Source: Paraburkholderia nodosa (GTDB lineage Bacteria > Pseudomonadota > Gammaproteobacteria > Burkholderiales > Burkholderiaceae). Taken from it: a stretch of 64,000 nucleotides of DNA. A program made the position numbers and the translations under genes. Each line of letters begins with the position of its first letter. Within the stretch, counting starts at the first letter, position 1. Positions 29,046 to 38,608 of the stretch are shown here, one piece after another. The notes beneath the pieces were generated by a model. That model was given only the letters and a program-made list of their open reading frames with translations, had not been told where the DNA came from and ran no database searches. The DNA lies in NCBI RefSeq assembly GCF_001718195.1, contig NZ_MCNV01000002.1:372001-436000 (forward strand). The letters run 5' to 3'.

Positions 29046-29816
29046 ATGAACGGCATCGACGACACCCCCGCCAGCACGCGCGCCGGCTCCGCCGCTTCGC
29101 AGACCGTCAAGGCCCAGCTCGGGCTGCGAGAACTGATACTCGGCGGCGAACTCGCGCCGGGCGAGCGCATTTCCGAACTGGGCGTGGTCGAGCGCCTTGG
29201 CGTCTCGCGCACGCCGGTGCGCGCGGCGCTCATGCGCCTGCAGGAGGAAGGGCTGCTCGAGCCGATTCCGAGCGGCGGCTATGCCGTACGCTCGTTTTCG
29301 GAAAATGAAATACGCGACTCGATCGAACTGCGCGGCACGCTCGAAGGGCTGGCTGCGCGCCTTGCCGCCGAGCGCGGCATCACCCATTCGATGTTCCGCG
29401 ACCTGCACGACTGCATCGACGAGATCGACGAACTGCTCGTGGGCGAGCTGAGCGAAGAAACCTTCTCCCGCTATGTCGAAGCGAATGGCCGCTTTCACCG
29501 GCTGCTGGCCGCGGCTTCCGACAGCGAAGTGGTGGCGCGGCAGATCGAGAAAGTCGCCACCTTGCCGTTTGCATCCGCCAGCGCGTTCGTCGTCGTGCAG
29601 TCGCTCGACCCGCGTGCGCGCGAAACGCTGATCGTCGCGCAAGCCCAGCATCGCGCCGTGCTCGAAGCGATCGAAAGCCGTGAAGGCGCGCGCGCCGAAG
29701 CGCTGATGCGCGAGCATTCGCATATCGCCCATCAAAACCTCAAGCGCGTGCTCGACAACCAGCGCGCCATGACGAGGCTGATTGGCGGCAATCTCATTCG
29801 CCGCAATCCGCGCTAG
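29046..29816 (+). CDS. vanR: GntR-family (FCD) repressor of vanillate genes
   Basis: 256 residues. The N-terminal winged helix ('LRELILGGELAPGERISELGVVERLGVSRTPVRAALMRLQEEG', split by the usual turn) is followed by an all-helical FCD ligand domain with metal-binding-type histidines ('NGRFHRLLAAASDSEVV', 'QHRAVLEAIESREGARAEALMREH'). GntR/FCD proteins named VanR repress vanAB in Pseudomonas and relatives and are released by vanillate. Its position directly before vanA and the operator sites upstream support the same role here. Confidence 0.88.
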   Translation: MNGIDDTPASTRAGSAASQTVKAQLGLRELILGGELAPGERISELGVVERLGVSRTPVRAALMRLQEEGLLEPIPSGGYAVRSFSENEIRDSIELRGTLEGLAARLAAERGITHSMFRDLHDCIDEIDELLVGELSEETFSRYVEANGRFHRLLAAASDSEVVARQIEKVATLPFASASAFVVVQSLDPRARETLIVAQAQHRAVLEAIESREGARAEALMREHSHIAHQNLKRVLDNQRAMTRLIGGNLIRRNPR

Positions 29817-29921
29817 TGGCGCGCGGTATACACGCTCGCTAAACGGCTTGATTCGAACGGCGGCATGCGTGCCGCCCCTCACCCTGAACGAAGGCGCAGC
29901 CAGGCGCCCTGGAGGAGACAT

Positions 29922-30974
29922 ATGTTCCTGAAAAACGCATGGTATGTCGCATGCACCCCCGACGAAATCGACGGTAAGCCGCTGGGGCGGCAAATCTGCG
30001 GCGAGCGCATGGTGTTCTGGCGCACGGCCGAAGGCGGCGTCGCCGCGCTCGAAGACTTCTGCCCGCATCGCGGCGCGCCGCTCTCGCTCGGCAGCGTACG
30101 CGAAGGGTATCTGGTGTGCGGCTATCACGGCCTCACCGTGGGCGCCAGCGGCAAATGCGTGAGCATGCCGTGCCAGCGTGTGGGCGGCATTCCGTCCGTG
30201 CGCAGCTATCCCGCGGTCGAGCGCTACGGTTTCATTTGGGTATGGCCCGGCGATGCGGCGCAAGCCGACCCGGCGAAGATCCATCACCTCGACTGGGCCG
30301 ACAATCCCGCGTGGGCGTATGGCGGCGGCCTGTATCACATCCAGTGCGACTATCGCCTGATGGTCGACAACCTCATGGACCTCACGCACGAGACCTACGT
30401 GCACGCCTCGAGCATCGGCCAGCCCGAGATCGAGGAAGCACCGCCCAAGACCACGGTCAACGGCGACGTGGTCACCACCAGCCGCTTCATGCACAACATC
30501 ATGCCGCCGCCTTTCTGGGCCGCAGCGCTGCGCGGCAACGGCCTCGCCGACAACGTGCCCTGCGACCGCTGGCAAATTTGCCACTTCTCGCCGCCCAGCC
30601 ACGTGATGATCGAAGTGGGCGTGGCGCACGCAGGCAAAGGCGGATATGACGCCGATGCGCGCGACAAGGCATCGAGCATCGTCGTCGACTTCATTACGCC
30701 GGAAACCGAAACGTCGATCTGGTACTTCTGGGGCATGGCGCGCAGCTTCGCCGTGCACGATCACGCGCTCACCGAAACGATCCGCACGGGCCAGGGCAAG
30801 ATCTTCTCGGAGGATCTCGAGATGCTCGAATCGCAGCAGCGCAATCTGCTCACGTGGCCCGAACGCCGCATTCTGAGCCTCAACATCGACGCCGGCGGCG
30901 TGCAGTCGCGCCGCGTGCTCGACCGGCTGATCGCCGCAGAACGCAACACAACGGCCACTGCCGCAACGGACTGA
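29922..30974 (+). CDS. vanA: Vanillate O-demethylase oxygenase subunit
   Basis: 350 residues, the usual VanA length. Rieske [2Fe-2S] ligands C47-x-H49 and C66-xx-H69, then the mononuclear iron region 'DNLMDLTHETYVH' with His156 and His161. The N-terminus 'MFLKNAWYVACTPDEI' is highly characteristic. With VanB it oxidatively demethylates vanillate to protocatechuate plus formaldehyde using NADH and O2. ATG at 29922 follows GGAGGAGA; the longer frame to 29865 is not used. The gene sits between vanR and vanB. Confidence 0.95.
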   Translation: MFLKNAWYVACTPDEIDGKPLGRQICGERMVFWRTAEGGVAALEDFCPHRGAPLSLGSVREGYLVCGYHGLTVGASGKCVSMPCQRVGGIPSVRSYPAVERYGFIWVWPGDAAQADPAKIHHLDWADNPAWAYGGGLYHIQCDYRLMVDNLMDLTHETYVHASSIGQPEIEEAPPKTTVNGDVVTTSRFMHNIMPPPFWAAALRGNGLADNVPCDRWQICHFSPPSHVMIEVGVAHAGKGGYDADARDKASSIVVDFITPETETSIWYFWGMARSFAVHDHALTETIRTGQGKIFSEDLEMLESQQRNLLTWPERRILSLNIDAGGVQSRRVLDRLIAAERNTTATAATD

Positions 30975-31038
30975 TTCGACCAAAGCCACGGTCGCGCGGG
31001 CACGCGCGGCCGCTCTCCTTCCCTTGCCCCAACGCATC

Positions 31039-31995
31039 ATGAAAGTCACCCTTCTGCGCAAGATTCCCGTCGCCACCGACATCTGCGAGTTCGAACTGGC
31101 GAGCGCCGACGGCGCACCGCTTCCGGCCTTCGCGGCGGGCGCGCACATCGACGTCCATGTGGATGGATTCGTGCGCCAGTACTCGCTTTGCAACCGTCCC
31201 TCCGTTCGTGGCGCCTACCACATCGGCGTGTTGCGCGACCCGGCTTCGCGCGGCGGCTCCGTTGCGATGCACGCGCTCGACGCCGGTACGAACCTGGAAA
31301 TCAGCATCCCGAAGAATCATTTCCCGCTGGACGAACAAGCCACGCATACCATCCTGCTCGCGGGCGGGATCGGCATCACGCCGCTCATCGCCATGGCCGA
31401 GCAGTTGCGTGAGGAAGGCCGCCCGTTCGAACTGCACTACTGCACGCGCGACCCACAGCGCGCCGCCTTTCGCGAGCGTCTTGCCGAAGCGGGTTTTGCC
31501 GAGCACACGCACTTCTATTTCGACAGCGAAGGCGCCGATGCACGCATCGACCTCGCGCGCGTGCTTGGCGCTCCGCACGACGGTAAGCATGCCTACGTAT
31601 GTGGCCCTGCGGGCTTCATCGACGCCGTGCTCGCAGCCGCAACCAGCGCGGGGTGGCCCGCGCAGAACGTGCACCGCGAGTACTTCGGCGCGGCCCAAGC
31701 AGGCGCGAGCGCGAACGCCGACACGAACGGCGCCTTCCAGGTCACCCTCGCGAGCTGCCAGCGCGTGATCGACATCCCGGCCGGCACGACCATCGTCGAA
31801 GCGTTGCGCGCGGGCGGCGTCGAGGTGCCGGTCTCATGCGAGCAAGGCGTATGCGGCACCTGCATCACGCGCGTGCTATCCGGCGAGCCGGACCATCGCG
31901 ATCTCTACCTGACCGACGAGGAGCGCGCCGCCAACGACCAGCTGCTGCCGTGCTGCTCGCGCTCGCGCTCGCCCATGCTCGTGCTCGACCTCTGA
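31039..31995 (+). CDS. vanB: Vanillate O-demethylase reductase subunit
   Basis: 318 residues. N-terminal FMN-binding beta-barrel ('QYSLCNRPS'), NAD domain ('ILLAGGIGITPLIAMAEQL', 'AYVCGPAGFIDAVL') and C-terminal plant-type [2Fe-2S] ferredoxin ('CEQGVCGTC' then 'LPCC'). It passes electrons from NADH to VanA. ATG at 31039 gives the standard N-terminus, but no clear Shine-Dalgarno is visible; a TTG at 31024 in the same frame is the alternative. It ends 20 bases from the converging transporter at 32015-33244. Confidence 0.94.
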   Translation: MKVTLLRKIPVATDICEFELASADGAPLPAFAAGAHIDVHVDGFVRQYSLCNRPSVRGAYHIGVLRDPASRGGSVAMHALDAGTNLEISIPKNHFPLDEQATHTILLAGGIGITPLIAMAEQLREEGRPFELHYCTRDPQRAAFRERLAEAGFAEHTHFYFDSEGADARIDLARVLGAPHDGKHAYVCGPAGFIDAVLAAATSAGWPAQNVHREYFGAAQAGASANADTNGAFQVTLASCQRVIDIPAGTTIVEALRAGGVEVPVSCEQGVCGTCITRVLSGEPDHRDLYLTDEERAANDQLLPCCSRSRSPMLVLDL

Positions 31996-32014
31996 TACGG
32001 CGCGGCGGCGCCCA

Positions 32015-33244
32015 TCAGGATTCGCGCGCTCGCTTCACCGCGAGCAGCGCGGCGAGCGCCGCCACCACCGTAACCGGGACGCTTGCGCCTATCACCGTCG
32101 TGGCGCTCGCGCCGCCCGCCAGCAACTGCCCTGCCGCGAGCGGACCGACGATCGACCCTACGCGGCCCACCGCCACTGCCGCGCCCACGCCGGTGCCGCG
32201 CATGACGGTCGCGTAGCTCGCCGCGGAAAGCGCGTAGAGCATCGACTGCGCGCCCACCACGCCCATGCCCGCGAGCAGCACCGACACCGAGATCCAGAAC
32301 AGGTTGCCCGCGCCCGCGAGCATGAAAAGCGAAATCGCGATGCCGGCATAGACAGCCGCGACGACTCGCCCGGGCCTGACGCGGTCCATCAGCATGCCGA
32401 TGCCGAGCACGCCGATCACGCTGCCCACGTTGAAGAAGATCTGCGTGACGCCGGCCTGGCTGCGCGAAAGGCCCCGGCTCACGATCAGCGAGGGCAGCCA
32501 GTTGAGCAGGAAGTACAGCACGATCAGCGTGCAGAAAAAGCTGATCCAGATCTGTGCGGTCACCGCGGCGCGACCGTCGCCGAACAGCACGCGCCACGTG
32601 GGCGGCGGGCCGCTCTGCGTGGACTGCGCGCGGCTCGAGGCCGCTTCATAGGCCGCGGATTCGGGCAGGCAGGCGAGGATCAGCGGCGCGACCACGAGCG
32701 GTCCGACGCCGCCCGCATAGAAGATATGCCGCCATTCGGTGTCGCCCGCACTGAGGACGCCGATCAGCGCCGCGAGCGCGCCGCCGAGCGGCATGCCGCA
32801 ATACATGATGCTGACCGCCGTATTGCGCAGCCGCGGCGCCACGGCTTCGGCCGAGAGCGCGATCAGGTTCGGCATGGCGCCGCCAAGGCCGACGCCGGTC
32901 AAGACGCGCGCCACCAGCAGCGTGGCAAAGCTCCACACATGGGCGGTGAAGATCGAGAACACGCCGAACGCGACCATCGAGAGCAGCAGCACGCGCTTGC
33001 GCCCGATGCGGTCGGCGAGGCGTCCGCCGATCATCGCCCCGGGCAGGAGCCCGAGCATGCCCGCACTGAACGCGAGCCCCATCTGGCTCACCGAAAGACC
33101 GAACTCGCGCGCCATGCGCGGCGCGGCCACGCCCGTCGACTGAAGATCGACGCCCTCCAGCACCGCCACGATCAGACACAAACCCAACACCCATGCGGTG
33201 CCCGCCGCCGTGCGCGCGCTCACCTGCGTAGTCGATGACGACAC
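32015..33244 (-). CDS. MFS aromatic acid:H+ symporter (AAHS), probable hydroxycinnamate importer
   Basis: 409 residues with 12 helices. It shows the AAHS pattern 'DLQSTGVAAPRMAREFGLSVSQMG' in the first loop, motif A 'GRLADRIGRKRVLLL' and 'GVGLGGAMPNLIAL' typical of MhpT/PcaK/HcaK-type carriers. It is the last gene of the leftward ech-vdh-fcs-acyl-CoA dehydrogenase series, 87 bases after the dehydrogenase, so ferulate, p-coumarate or a dihydro derivative is the likely cargo. Family assignment is firm; cargo is inferred. Confidence 0.87.
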   Translation of the reverse strand: MSSSTTQVSARTAAGTAWVLGLCLIVAVLEGVDLQSTGVAAPRMAREFGLSVSQMGLAFSAGMLGLLPGAMIGGRLADRIGRKRVLLLSMVAFGVFSIFTAHVWSFATLLVARVLTGVGLGGAMPNLIALSAEAVAPRLRNTAVSIMYCGMPLGGALAALIGVLSAGDTEWRHIFYAGGVGPLVVAPLILACLPESAAYEAASSRAQSTQSGPPPTWRVLFGDGRAAVTAQIWISFFCTLIVLYFLLNWLPSLIVSRGLSRSQAGVTQIFFNVGSVIGVLGIGMLMDRVRPGRVVAAVYAGIAISLFMLAGAGNLFWISVSVLLAGMGVVGAQSMLYALSAASYATVMRGTGVGAAVAVGRVGSIVGPLAAGQLLAGGASATTVIGASVPVTVVAALAALLAVKRARES

Positions 33245-33331
33245 GTTGCCTCCTCGTTTTGTAATGGAATGTCGCGGCCTTTCACCGCGCCGTCACTAGT
33301 TAGTTAACCTAACCTACGTGCTAAAAAAATT

Positions 33332-35119
33332 TCATGCATAGGGCAGCGGAGTGCGGCAGCCCGCTTCGATGAGCCGCAGCCGGTGATCGAACGCCATGAG
33401 CGGGTAAGCGAAGAAGTAGTGCGCCGTGACGCGCTTTTCGGCATAGAACGGATCGTCGGCCGAGGCATCCATCGCGATGCGCAGCGTGCGCGCCCAGGCG
33501 AATGCAACGAGCAGCCAGCCGATAAGCGCGAGATAGTCGTCGGCCACGCGGTAGGGCAACTCGCGATCGTCTGCGCTGCCCTGCCTGATTTCGCCCGTGA
33601 TGCGCTGCACGTCCGCCACCAACGCATCGAGCCGTGCGCCTGCACGGTGAAGCGCAGAATCGTGGGAAGCGACACAGCGTGTGGCGTCCGCTGTGACATG
33701 CGCAAGCAACGCGCGCAACGCCTCGCCGCCATCGCCGAGCACCTTGCGCACGAGCAGATCGATCGCCTGGATTTCGTTCGTGCCTTCGTAAAGCATGGCG
33801 ACGCGGCTGTCGCGCACCGTCTGCTCCACGCCGTATTCGTGGATATAGCCGTAGCCGCCGAACACCTGCAGCGCACTCGATGCCGCCGCAAAGCCATTGG
33901 CGGTGAAGAACGCCTTGGCGACAGGCGTGAGCAGCGAGGCGAGCTGCCCCGCCGCCTGGCGCTCGTTCGCATCGGGGTGGCGCGCGGCCACGTCGAGCCA
34001 GTAACCGATCCAGTAGCCGATGGCCCGCTGGCCCTCCACCGTCGCGCGCAAGTCGAGCAGGATGCGCCGCATGGCCGGATGAAACGCGATCGGCGCGGCC
34101 TGCGCCGGCTCGCCCTCGTATTGCGCAGGCGCACTCACGGCGCGCATTTGCACGCGTTCGTGCGCGTAGGCGTGCGCGCGCTGCCAGGCAAGCTGCGCGT
34201 GGCCCACACCCTGCATCGCCACCTGCAGGCGCGCCGCGTTCATCATGACGAACATCGAAGCGAGGCCGCGATGCGGCTCGCCCACCAGCCAGCCCAGCGC
34301 GTGCTCGAAACGCATCGAACACGTCGGGCTCGCCTTGAGGCCCATCTTCTTTTCGATGCCCTCGCAATGCACGCCGTTGCGCACGCGCTCGCCGGTCTCG
34401 CCGAAGGTCCATTTCGGCACCACGAAGAGCGAGAGGCCCTTCGTGCCCGCCGGCGCATCGGGCAGACGCGCGAGCACGAGGTGCACGATGTTGTCGGTCA
34501 GATCGTGCTCGCCGCCCGTGATGAAGATCTTGCTGCCGTCGATGCGCCAGGCGCCGTGCGCCGCGTCGGGCGTCGCTCGCGCGCGCAGCAGCGCGAGATC
34601 GCTGCCCGCCTGCGGCTCGGTCAGGCACATCGTGGCAAGCCACTCGCCGCTCGCGATCTTCGGCAGCCAGTCGCGCTTCAACGCATCACTGCCGTGCGCC
34701 ATCAGACACGCCGTCGCGCCATGCGTGAGGCCGGGCGACATCAGCCATGCGTGGTTGGCCGCCGCGAGCATTTCCTGCAGTGCGACTTCGAGCAGTTGCG
34801 GCAGGCCCTGGCCGCCCGCGTCGGCGTCGAGCGCGAGCGTCGGCCAGCCTGCCGCGACGAAATCCGCATACGCCTCGCGAAAGCCCGTGGGCATCGAGAC
34901 CTCGCCGCCCTCGAAGCGGCACCCCTCGAGGTCGCCCGCCGGGTTCAGCGGCGCGACGCGTTCCATCACGAAACGTGCGGCTTCTTCGAGCACCTGCTGC
35001 GCCGTCGCGCTGTCGAGGTCCGCCCATGCGGGAACGCTGCGCCACCATGCGGGTGCTTCGATCCATTCGTCGATCACGAAGCGCATGTCGCGCAGCGGGA
35101 CCTGATAGTCGAGACTCAT
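33332..35119 (-). CDS. Acyl-CoA dehydrogenase, long (about 600-residue) type
   Basis: 595 residues, longer than the usual 380-400 because of an N-terminal extension and a C-terminal domain typical of the larger FadE-like class. Flavin/substrate segments 'MCLTEPQAGSDLALLRA', 'IFITGGEHDLTDNIVHLVLAR' and 'QVFGGYGYIHEYGVEQTVRD' are intact. It lies 12 bases downstream of fcs in a ferulate operon, so it probably desaturates the side chain of dihydroferuloyl-CoA or phloretyl-CoA to feed Ech, as proposed for HcaD in Acinetobacter. The start coincides with the fcs stop region; no strong ribosome site is needed if coupled. Confidence 0.87.
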   Translation of the reverse strand: MSLDYQVPLRDMRFVIDEWIEAPAWWRSVPAWADLDSATAQQVLEEAARFVMERVAPLNPAGDLEGCRFEGGEVSMPTGFREAYADFVAAGWPTLALDADAGGQGLPQLLEVALQEMLAAANHAWLMSPGLTHGATACLMAHGSDALKRDWLPKIASGEWLATMCLTEPQAGSDLALLRARATPDAAHGAWRIDGSKIFITGGEHDLTDNIVHLVLARLPDAPAGTKGLSLFVVPKWTFGETGERVRNGVHCEGIEKKMGLKASPTCSMRFEHALGWLVGEPHRGLASMFVMMNAARLQVAMQGVGHAQLAWQRAHAYAHERVQMRAVSAPAQYEGEPAQAAPIAFHPAMRRILLDLRATVEGQRAIGYWIGYWLDVAARHPDANERQAAGQLASLLTPVAKAFFTANGFAAASSALQVFGGYGYIHEYGVEQTVRDSRVAMLYEGTNEIQAIDLLVRKVLGDGGEALRALLAHVTADATRCVASHDSALHRAGARLDALVADVQRITGEIRQGSADDRELPYRVADDYLALIGWLLVAFAWARTLRIAMDASADDPFYAEKRVTAHYFFAYPLMAFDHRLRLIEAGCRTPLPYA

Positions 35120-35131
35120 CGTGAACGTTCC

Positions 35132-37036
35132 TCAAACGTGCTGCAGATGACGAGCGAAAATCACGCGCGTTTGCGTGCCCCGCGCGGCGTACAACGCGTC
35201 TACGAGCGCCGCGCGCTGGCTCAGCACGACGCGCTGATTGATCGACCCTTTATCCGTAATCTCGCCCAGATCGAGCGACGGCGGCGCGTCCATCAGGTGC
35301 AGTCGCGTGACGAGGGTCGCGCTGCCCGTCGCCTCGCGGTTCAGCCGCTCCATCAGGTCAGCAAAGAAGTCGCGCACGGCGCTCGCGTCCAGAACGTCGC
35401 GCGCGGGCGCACTCGCATCGAGCCCCGCGAGCCGGCGGCATTCGTCGAGGCGCGGAAAGATCAGCACGCCGATGTCGTCGCGGTCCATGCCCGCGATCAC
35501 CGCGTCCTGCACGTACGGTGCGCCGCCCGAGACGATGCGCGCGCGCATGGGCCCCACGCTCACGAACGTGCCGGAGCTGAGCTTGAAATCCTCAGCAATG
35601 CGTCCGTCGAACAGCAGGCCGAGTTCGGGCCGCCCGGCATCGACGAAGCGCACGGCGTCGCCGGTGCGGTAGTAGCCCTCTTCGTCGAACACGTCGTGAC
35701 GGTCCGCCTCGTTCGCGCGCCAGTAGCCGCCCATCACGTTCGGGCCGCGAAAGCGCGCTTCGAGCTTGCCGTCCACGGGTACAAGACGCGTCTCGCAGCC
35801 CGGCGCGGGCAGGCCGATATAGCCCGCGCCCATCACCGGGCCGGTCGTGAAGAGGCACGACGGCGCGGTCTCGGTCATGCCGAGGCCCGCCATGATGCGG
35901 ATGCGCTCGCCGCAATGGGCCTGCGTCACGCGTTCGAGCCGGTCCCACGCCGCCTGCGAGAGCCCCGCGCCCGCGAAGAAATACATCTTCACGCGCGAGA
36001 AAAACGTCTCGCGCAGCTGCGCGTCGGTTTCGAGCGCGGCAGTCAGTTCTTCCCAACCCTTCGGGACGTTGAAGTAGAGCGTGGGGGCGATTTCGCGCAA
36101 ATTGCGCAGCGTCTCTTCGAAGCGGCCGGCCACAGGTTTGCCGTCGTCGATATAGAGCGTGCCGCCGTTGTAGAGCGCGATACCCACGTTGTGGCTGCCG
36201 CCGAAGGTGTGATTCCACGGCAGCCAGTCCACCAGCACCGGCGGCTCGATGCCGAACTGCGGGAACGTCTGCAGCAGCATCTGCTGATTGCTGCACAGCA
36301 TGCGATGCGTGGTGGGCACGGCCTTCGGCAGGCGCGTCGAGCCGGAGGTGAAGAGGAACTTCGCGATCGTGTCGCCGCTCACGCGCGTCTGCGCGGCTTC
36401 GAAGCTGCCCGCCTGCGTCTCGAGCAACGTCGAAAACGGCGTCTCGCGGCGGCCGCCGCCAGCCGGCGTCACGACCACGCGCTCGATATCGGCGGGCACC
36501 GCGGCGTCGAGCGCCGCGGCAAAAGCGGGGCCGTCCGCCGCGAATACGAGGCCGGGATTGAGCAGACCCAGCGTGTGCCGCAGCTTGTTGTAATCGCTGG
36601 AGACGAGCGAATAAGCGGGAGAAATGGGCGCATAGGGCACGCCGGCCCATAGCGCGCCGAACGCCATCTGCAGATGTTCGAGATCGTTGCCCGAGAGCAG
36701 CGCGACCGGGCGCTCAGCCGACAAGCCTCGCTCGATCAAGGCTTGCCCGATCGCACGGGCGCGTTCGAGCATCTGCGCGTAGCTGATGCCCTGCCATTGG
36801 CCGTCGACGCCGCGGCGCGCCACGAGCCAGCGCTCCGGATGCTCGCGCGCGCCGCTCACGAGCCGGTCGGTCACGCGTTCGGGGAAGTCGTCGAGCGCCT
36901 CGCTCGAGCGCAAATACCAGCAGTCGCCGCGCCGTTCGATCTGCGGCGCGGCCGAGCCGATCGCGACGGCGCGATAACCGGCGAAGTCCGGTTGCACGAC
37001 GGCGCGAGCATGCGTTTGGGTCGGCTCCGAATCCAA
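35132..37036 (-). CDS. fcs: Feruloyl-CoA synthase
   Basis: 634 residues, ANL superfamily. ATP-binding loop 'FTSGSTRLPKAV' near residue 220, 'YFNVPKGWEEL' and 'GLGMTETAPSCLFTTGP' are characteristic of feruloyl-CoA synthases, and 'TGDAVRF' and 'DGRIAEDFKLSSGTFV' complete the hinge. It activates ferulate and related hydroxycinnamates with ATP and CoA. The proposed start is TTG at 37036, because AAAGGAGA lies seven bases upstream; ATGs at 37105 and 37213 extend the frame but have no such site. The gene lies between vdh and the acyl-CoA dehydrogenase. Confidence 0.92.
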   Translation of the reverse strand: MDSEPTQTHARAVVQPDFAGYRAVAIGSAAPQIERRGDCWYLRSSEALDDFPERVTDRLVSGAREHPERWLVARRGVDGQWQGISYAQMLERARAIGQALIERGLSAERPVALLSGNDLEHLQMAFGALWAGVPYAPISPAYSLVSSDYNKLRHTLGLLNPGLVFAADGPAFAAALDAAVPADIERVVVTPAGGGRRETPFSTLLETQAGSFEAAQTRVSGDTIAKFLFTSGSTRLPKAVPTTHRMLCSNQQMLLQTFPQFGIEPPVLVDWLPWNHTFGGSHNVGIALYNGGTLYIDDGKPVAGRFEETLRNLREIAPTLYFNVPKGWEELTAALETDAQLRETFFSRVKMYFFAGAGLSQAAWDRLERVTQAHCGERIRIMAGLGMTETAPSCLFTTGPVMGAGYIGLPAPGCETRLVPVDGKLEARFRGPNVMGGYWRANEADRHDVFDEEGYYRTGDAVRFVDAGRPELGLLFDGRIAEDFKLSSGTFVSVGPMRARIVSGGAPYVQDAVIAGMDRDDIGVLIFPRLDECRRLAGLDASAPARDVLDASAVRDFFADLMERLNREATGSATLVTRLHLMDAPPSLDLGEITDKGSINQRVVLSQRAALVDALYAARGTQTRVIFARHLQHV

Positions 37037-37121
37037 AGCCTGTCTCCTTTGCTTGACCGGTGCCAGGCTGCGCGATGGATCGGCGCAGACGGCCCGGTGG
37101 TTCATGTCGTGATGCGCGCGT

Positions 37122-38573
37122 TCAGATCGGATAGTGGCGCGGGCCGGTCTGCACGGTAATCCAGCGCAGGTCCGTGAATTCGGCGATCGAAGCCTTGCTG
37201 CCGAAGCGGCCATAGCCGCTCGCCTTCACGCCGCCGAACGGCATTTGCGCTTCGTCGTGCACCGTCGGCCCGTTGATGTGGCAGATGCCCGATTCGATGC
37301 GCTTCGCCACGTTCATGGCGCGCGCGATATCGCGGCTGAACACCGCCGCCGAAAGCCCGTACTCGCTGTCGTTGGCGACCTTCACCGCTTCTTCGTCGCT
37401 GTCCACACGCTGTACCGTCACCACGGGGCCGAACGATTCGTCGGCGTAGAGCTTCATCTCGCGCGTGACGTTTTCGACGATCACGGGCTGCATGATCGCG
37501 CCGTTCACCTCGCAGCCCAGCGGCAGTTTCGCACCCTTCTCGCGCGCGTCTTCCACGAGCGCGAGTATGCGTCGCGCCGATGCTTCGCTCTCCAGAGTCC
37601 CCAGCACCGAGCCCGGCTGCGTGGGGTCGCCGGCCTTCAGCGTGCGTGCCTTCGCAACGAGCTTGTCGACGAACGCATCGGCAATCTTGCGGTCGACGAT
37701 CACGCGTTCGGTCGACATGCAGATCTGCCCTTGATTGAAGAACGCGCCGAACGCTATGCCTTCCACTGCCGCGTCGAGATCGGCATCGTCGAGCACGAGC
37801 ACGGGCGCCTTGCCGCCCAGTTCGAGCAGTGCGGGCTTCAAATGCCGAGCAGAAAGTTCGGCGACGATGCGCCCCACGCGCGTCGAGCCCGTGAAGTTCA
37901 CGCGTTTGACGGCGGGATTGGCGATCAGGCGCTCGACAATGGCCGGTGCATCTTCCGGTGCATGCGTGAGCACGTTGACGACGCCCTCGCCCAGCCCCGC
38001 CTCGTTAAGCACTTCGCCGATCAGCGCATGTACGCCGGGACACCCTTCGGAAGCCTTCAGGACCACAGTATTGCCGCACGCGAGCGGCATGGCGAGCGCA
38101 CGCGTGGCGAGAATCACCGGTGCGTTCCAGGGCGCCATGCCGAGCACCACGCCGCACGGCTGGCGCACGGCCATCGCGAGGCTGCCGGGCAGGTCGGATG
38201 GGATCACCGCGCCGTCGATCTGCGTGGTCATGGCGGCCGCTTCGCGCAGCATGTTGGCGGCGAGCATCACATTGAAGCCGTACCAGTTCGCCATTGCGCC
38301 CGTTTCCGCCGCGCCGATGGCAATGAAGTCCGCCGTGCGCGCATCCATGCGCTCGGCGGCGGCCAGCAGGCGCTTGCGGCGCTCCGTGGGCGTGAGCGCG
38401 GCCCACGCCGGGAAGGCGCGCGCGGCCGCGGCAACGGCCGCGTCCGCATCTTCCACCGTGGCCGCTGCCGCACGCGTGGCCACCGCGCGCGTGGCCGGAT
38501 TGATGCGCTCGAAGGTCTTGTCGTTCGACGCGGCGCGCTTCTCGCCGCCGATCAGAAGCCGGGTTTCATGCAT
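37122..38573 (-). CDS. vdh: Vanillin dehydrogenase
   Basis: 483-residue aldehyde dehydrogenase. Contains 'VNFTGSTRVGRIVAE' (NAD site), catalytic Glu in 'LELGGKAPVLVLDDADL' and catalytic Cys in 'NQGQICMSTERVIVD'. 'GMAPWNAPVILATRALAMPLACGN' and 'AMANWYGFNV' fit the vanillin/salicylaldehyde dehydrogenase branch. It oxidises vanillin released by Ech to vanillate, which vanAB then demethylates. ATG at 38573 follows GAGGAGAC. Position between ech and fcs supports the assignment. Confidence 0.92.
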   Translation of the reverse strand: MHETRLLIGGEKRAASNDKTFERINPATRAVATRAAAATVEDADAAVAAAARAFPAWAALTPTERRKRLLAAAERMDARTADFIAIGAAETGAMANWYGFNVMLAANMLREAAAMTTQIDGAVIPSDLPGSLAMAVRQPCGVVLGMAPWNAPVILATRALAMPLACGNTVVLKASEGCPGVHALIGEVLNEAGLGEGVVNVLTHAPEDAPAIVERLIANPAVKRVNFTGSTRVGRIVAELSARHLKPALLELGGKAPVLVLDDADLDAAVEGIAFGAFFNQGQICMSTERVIVDRKIADAFVDKLVAKARTLKAGDPTQPGSVLGTLESEASARRILALVEDAREKGAKLPLGCEVNGAIMQPVIVENVTREMKLYADESFGPVVTVQRVDSDEEAVKVANDSEYGLSAAVFSRDIARAMNVAKRIESGICHINGPTVHDEAQMPFGGVKASGYGRFGSKASIAEFTDLRWITVQTGPRHYPI

Positions 38574-38608
38574 GTCGTTGTCTCCTCTGTCTGGTGCGCC
38601 GCTATCGA

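Noticed and set aside
33383..36652. A plus-strand open frame of nearly 1,090 codons opposite the acyl-CoA dehydrogenase and fcs.
   Set aside because: Same reason: high-GC antisense shadow with biased composition; both opposing genes have intact family motifs.
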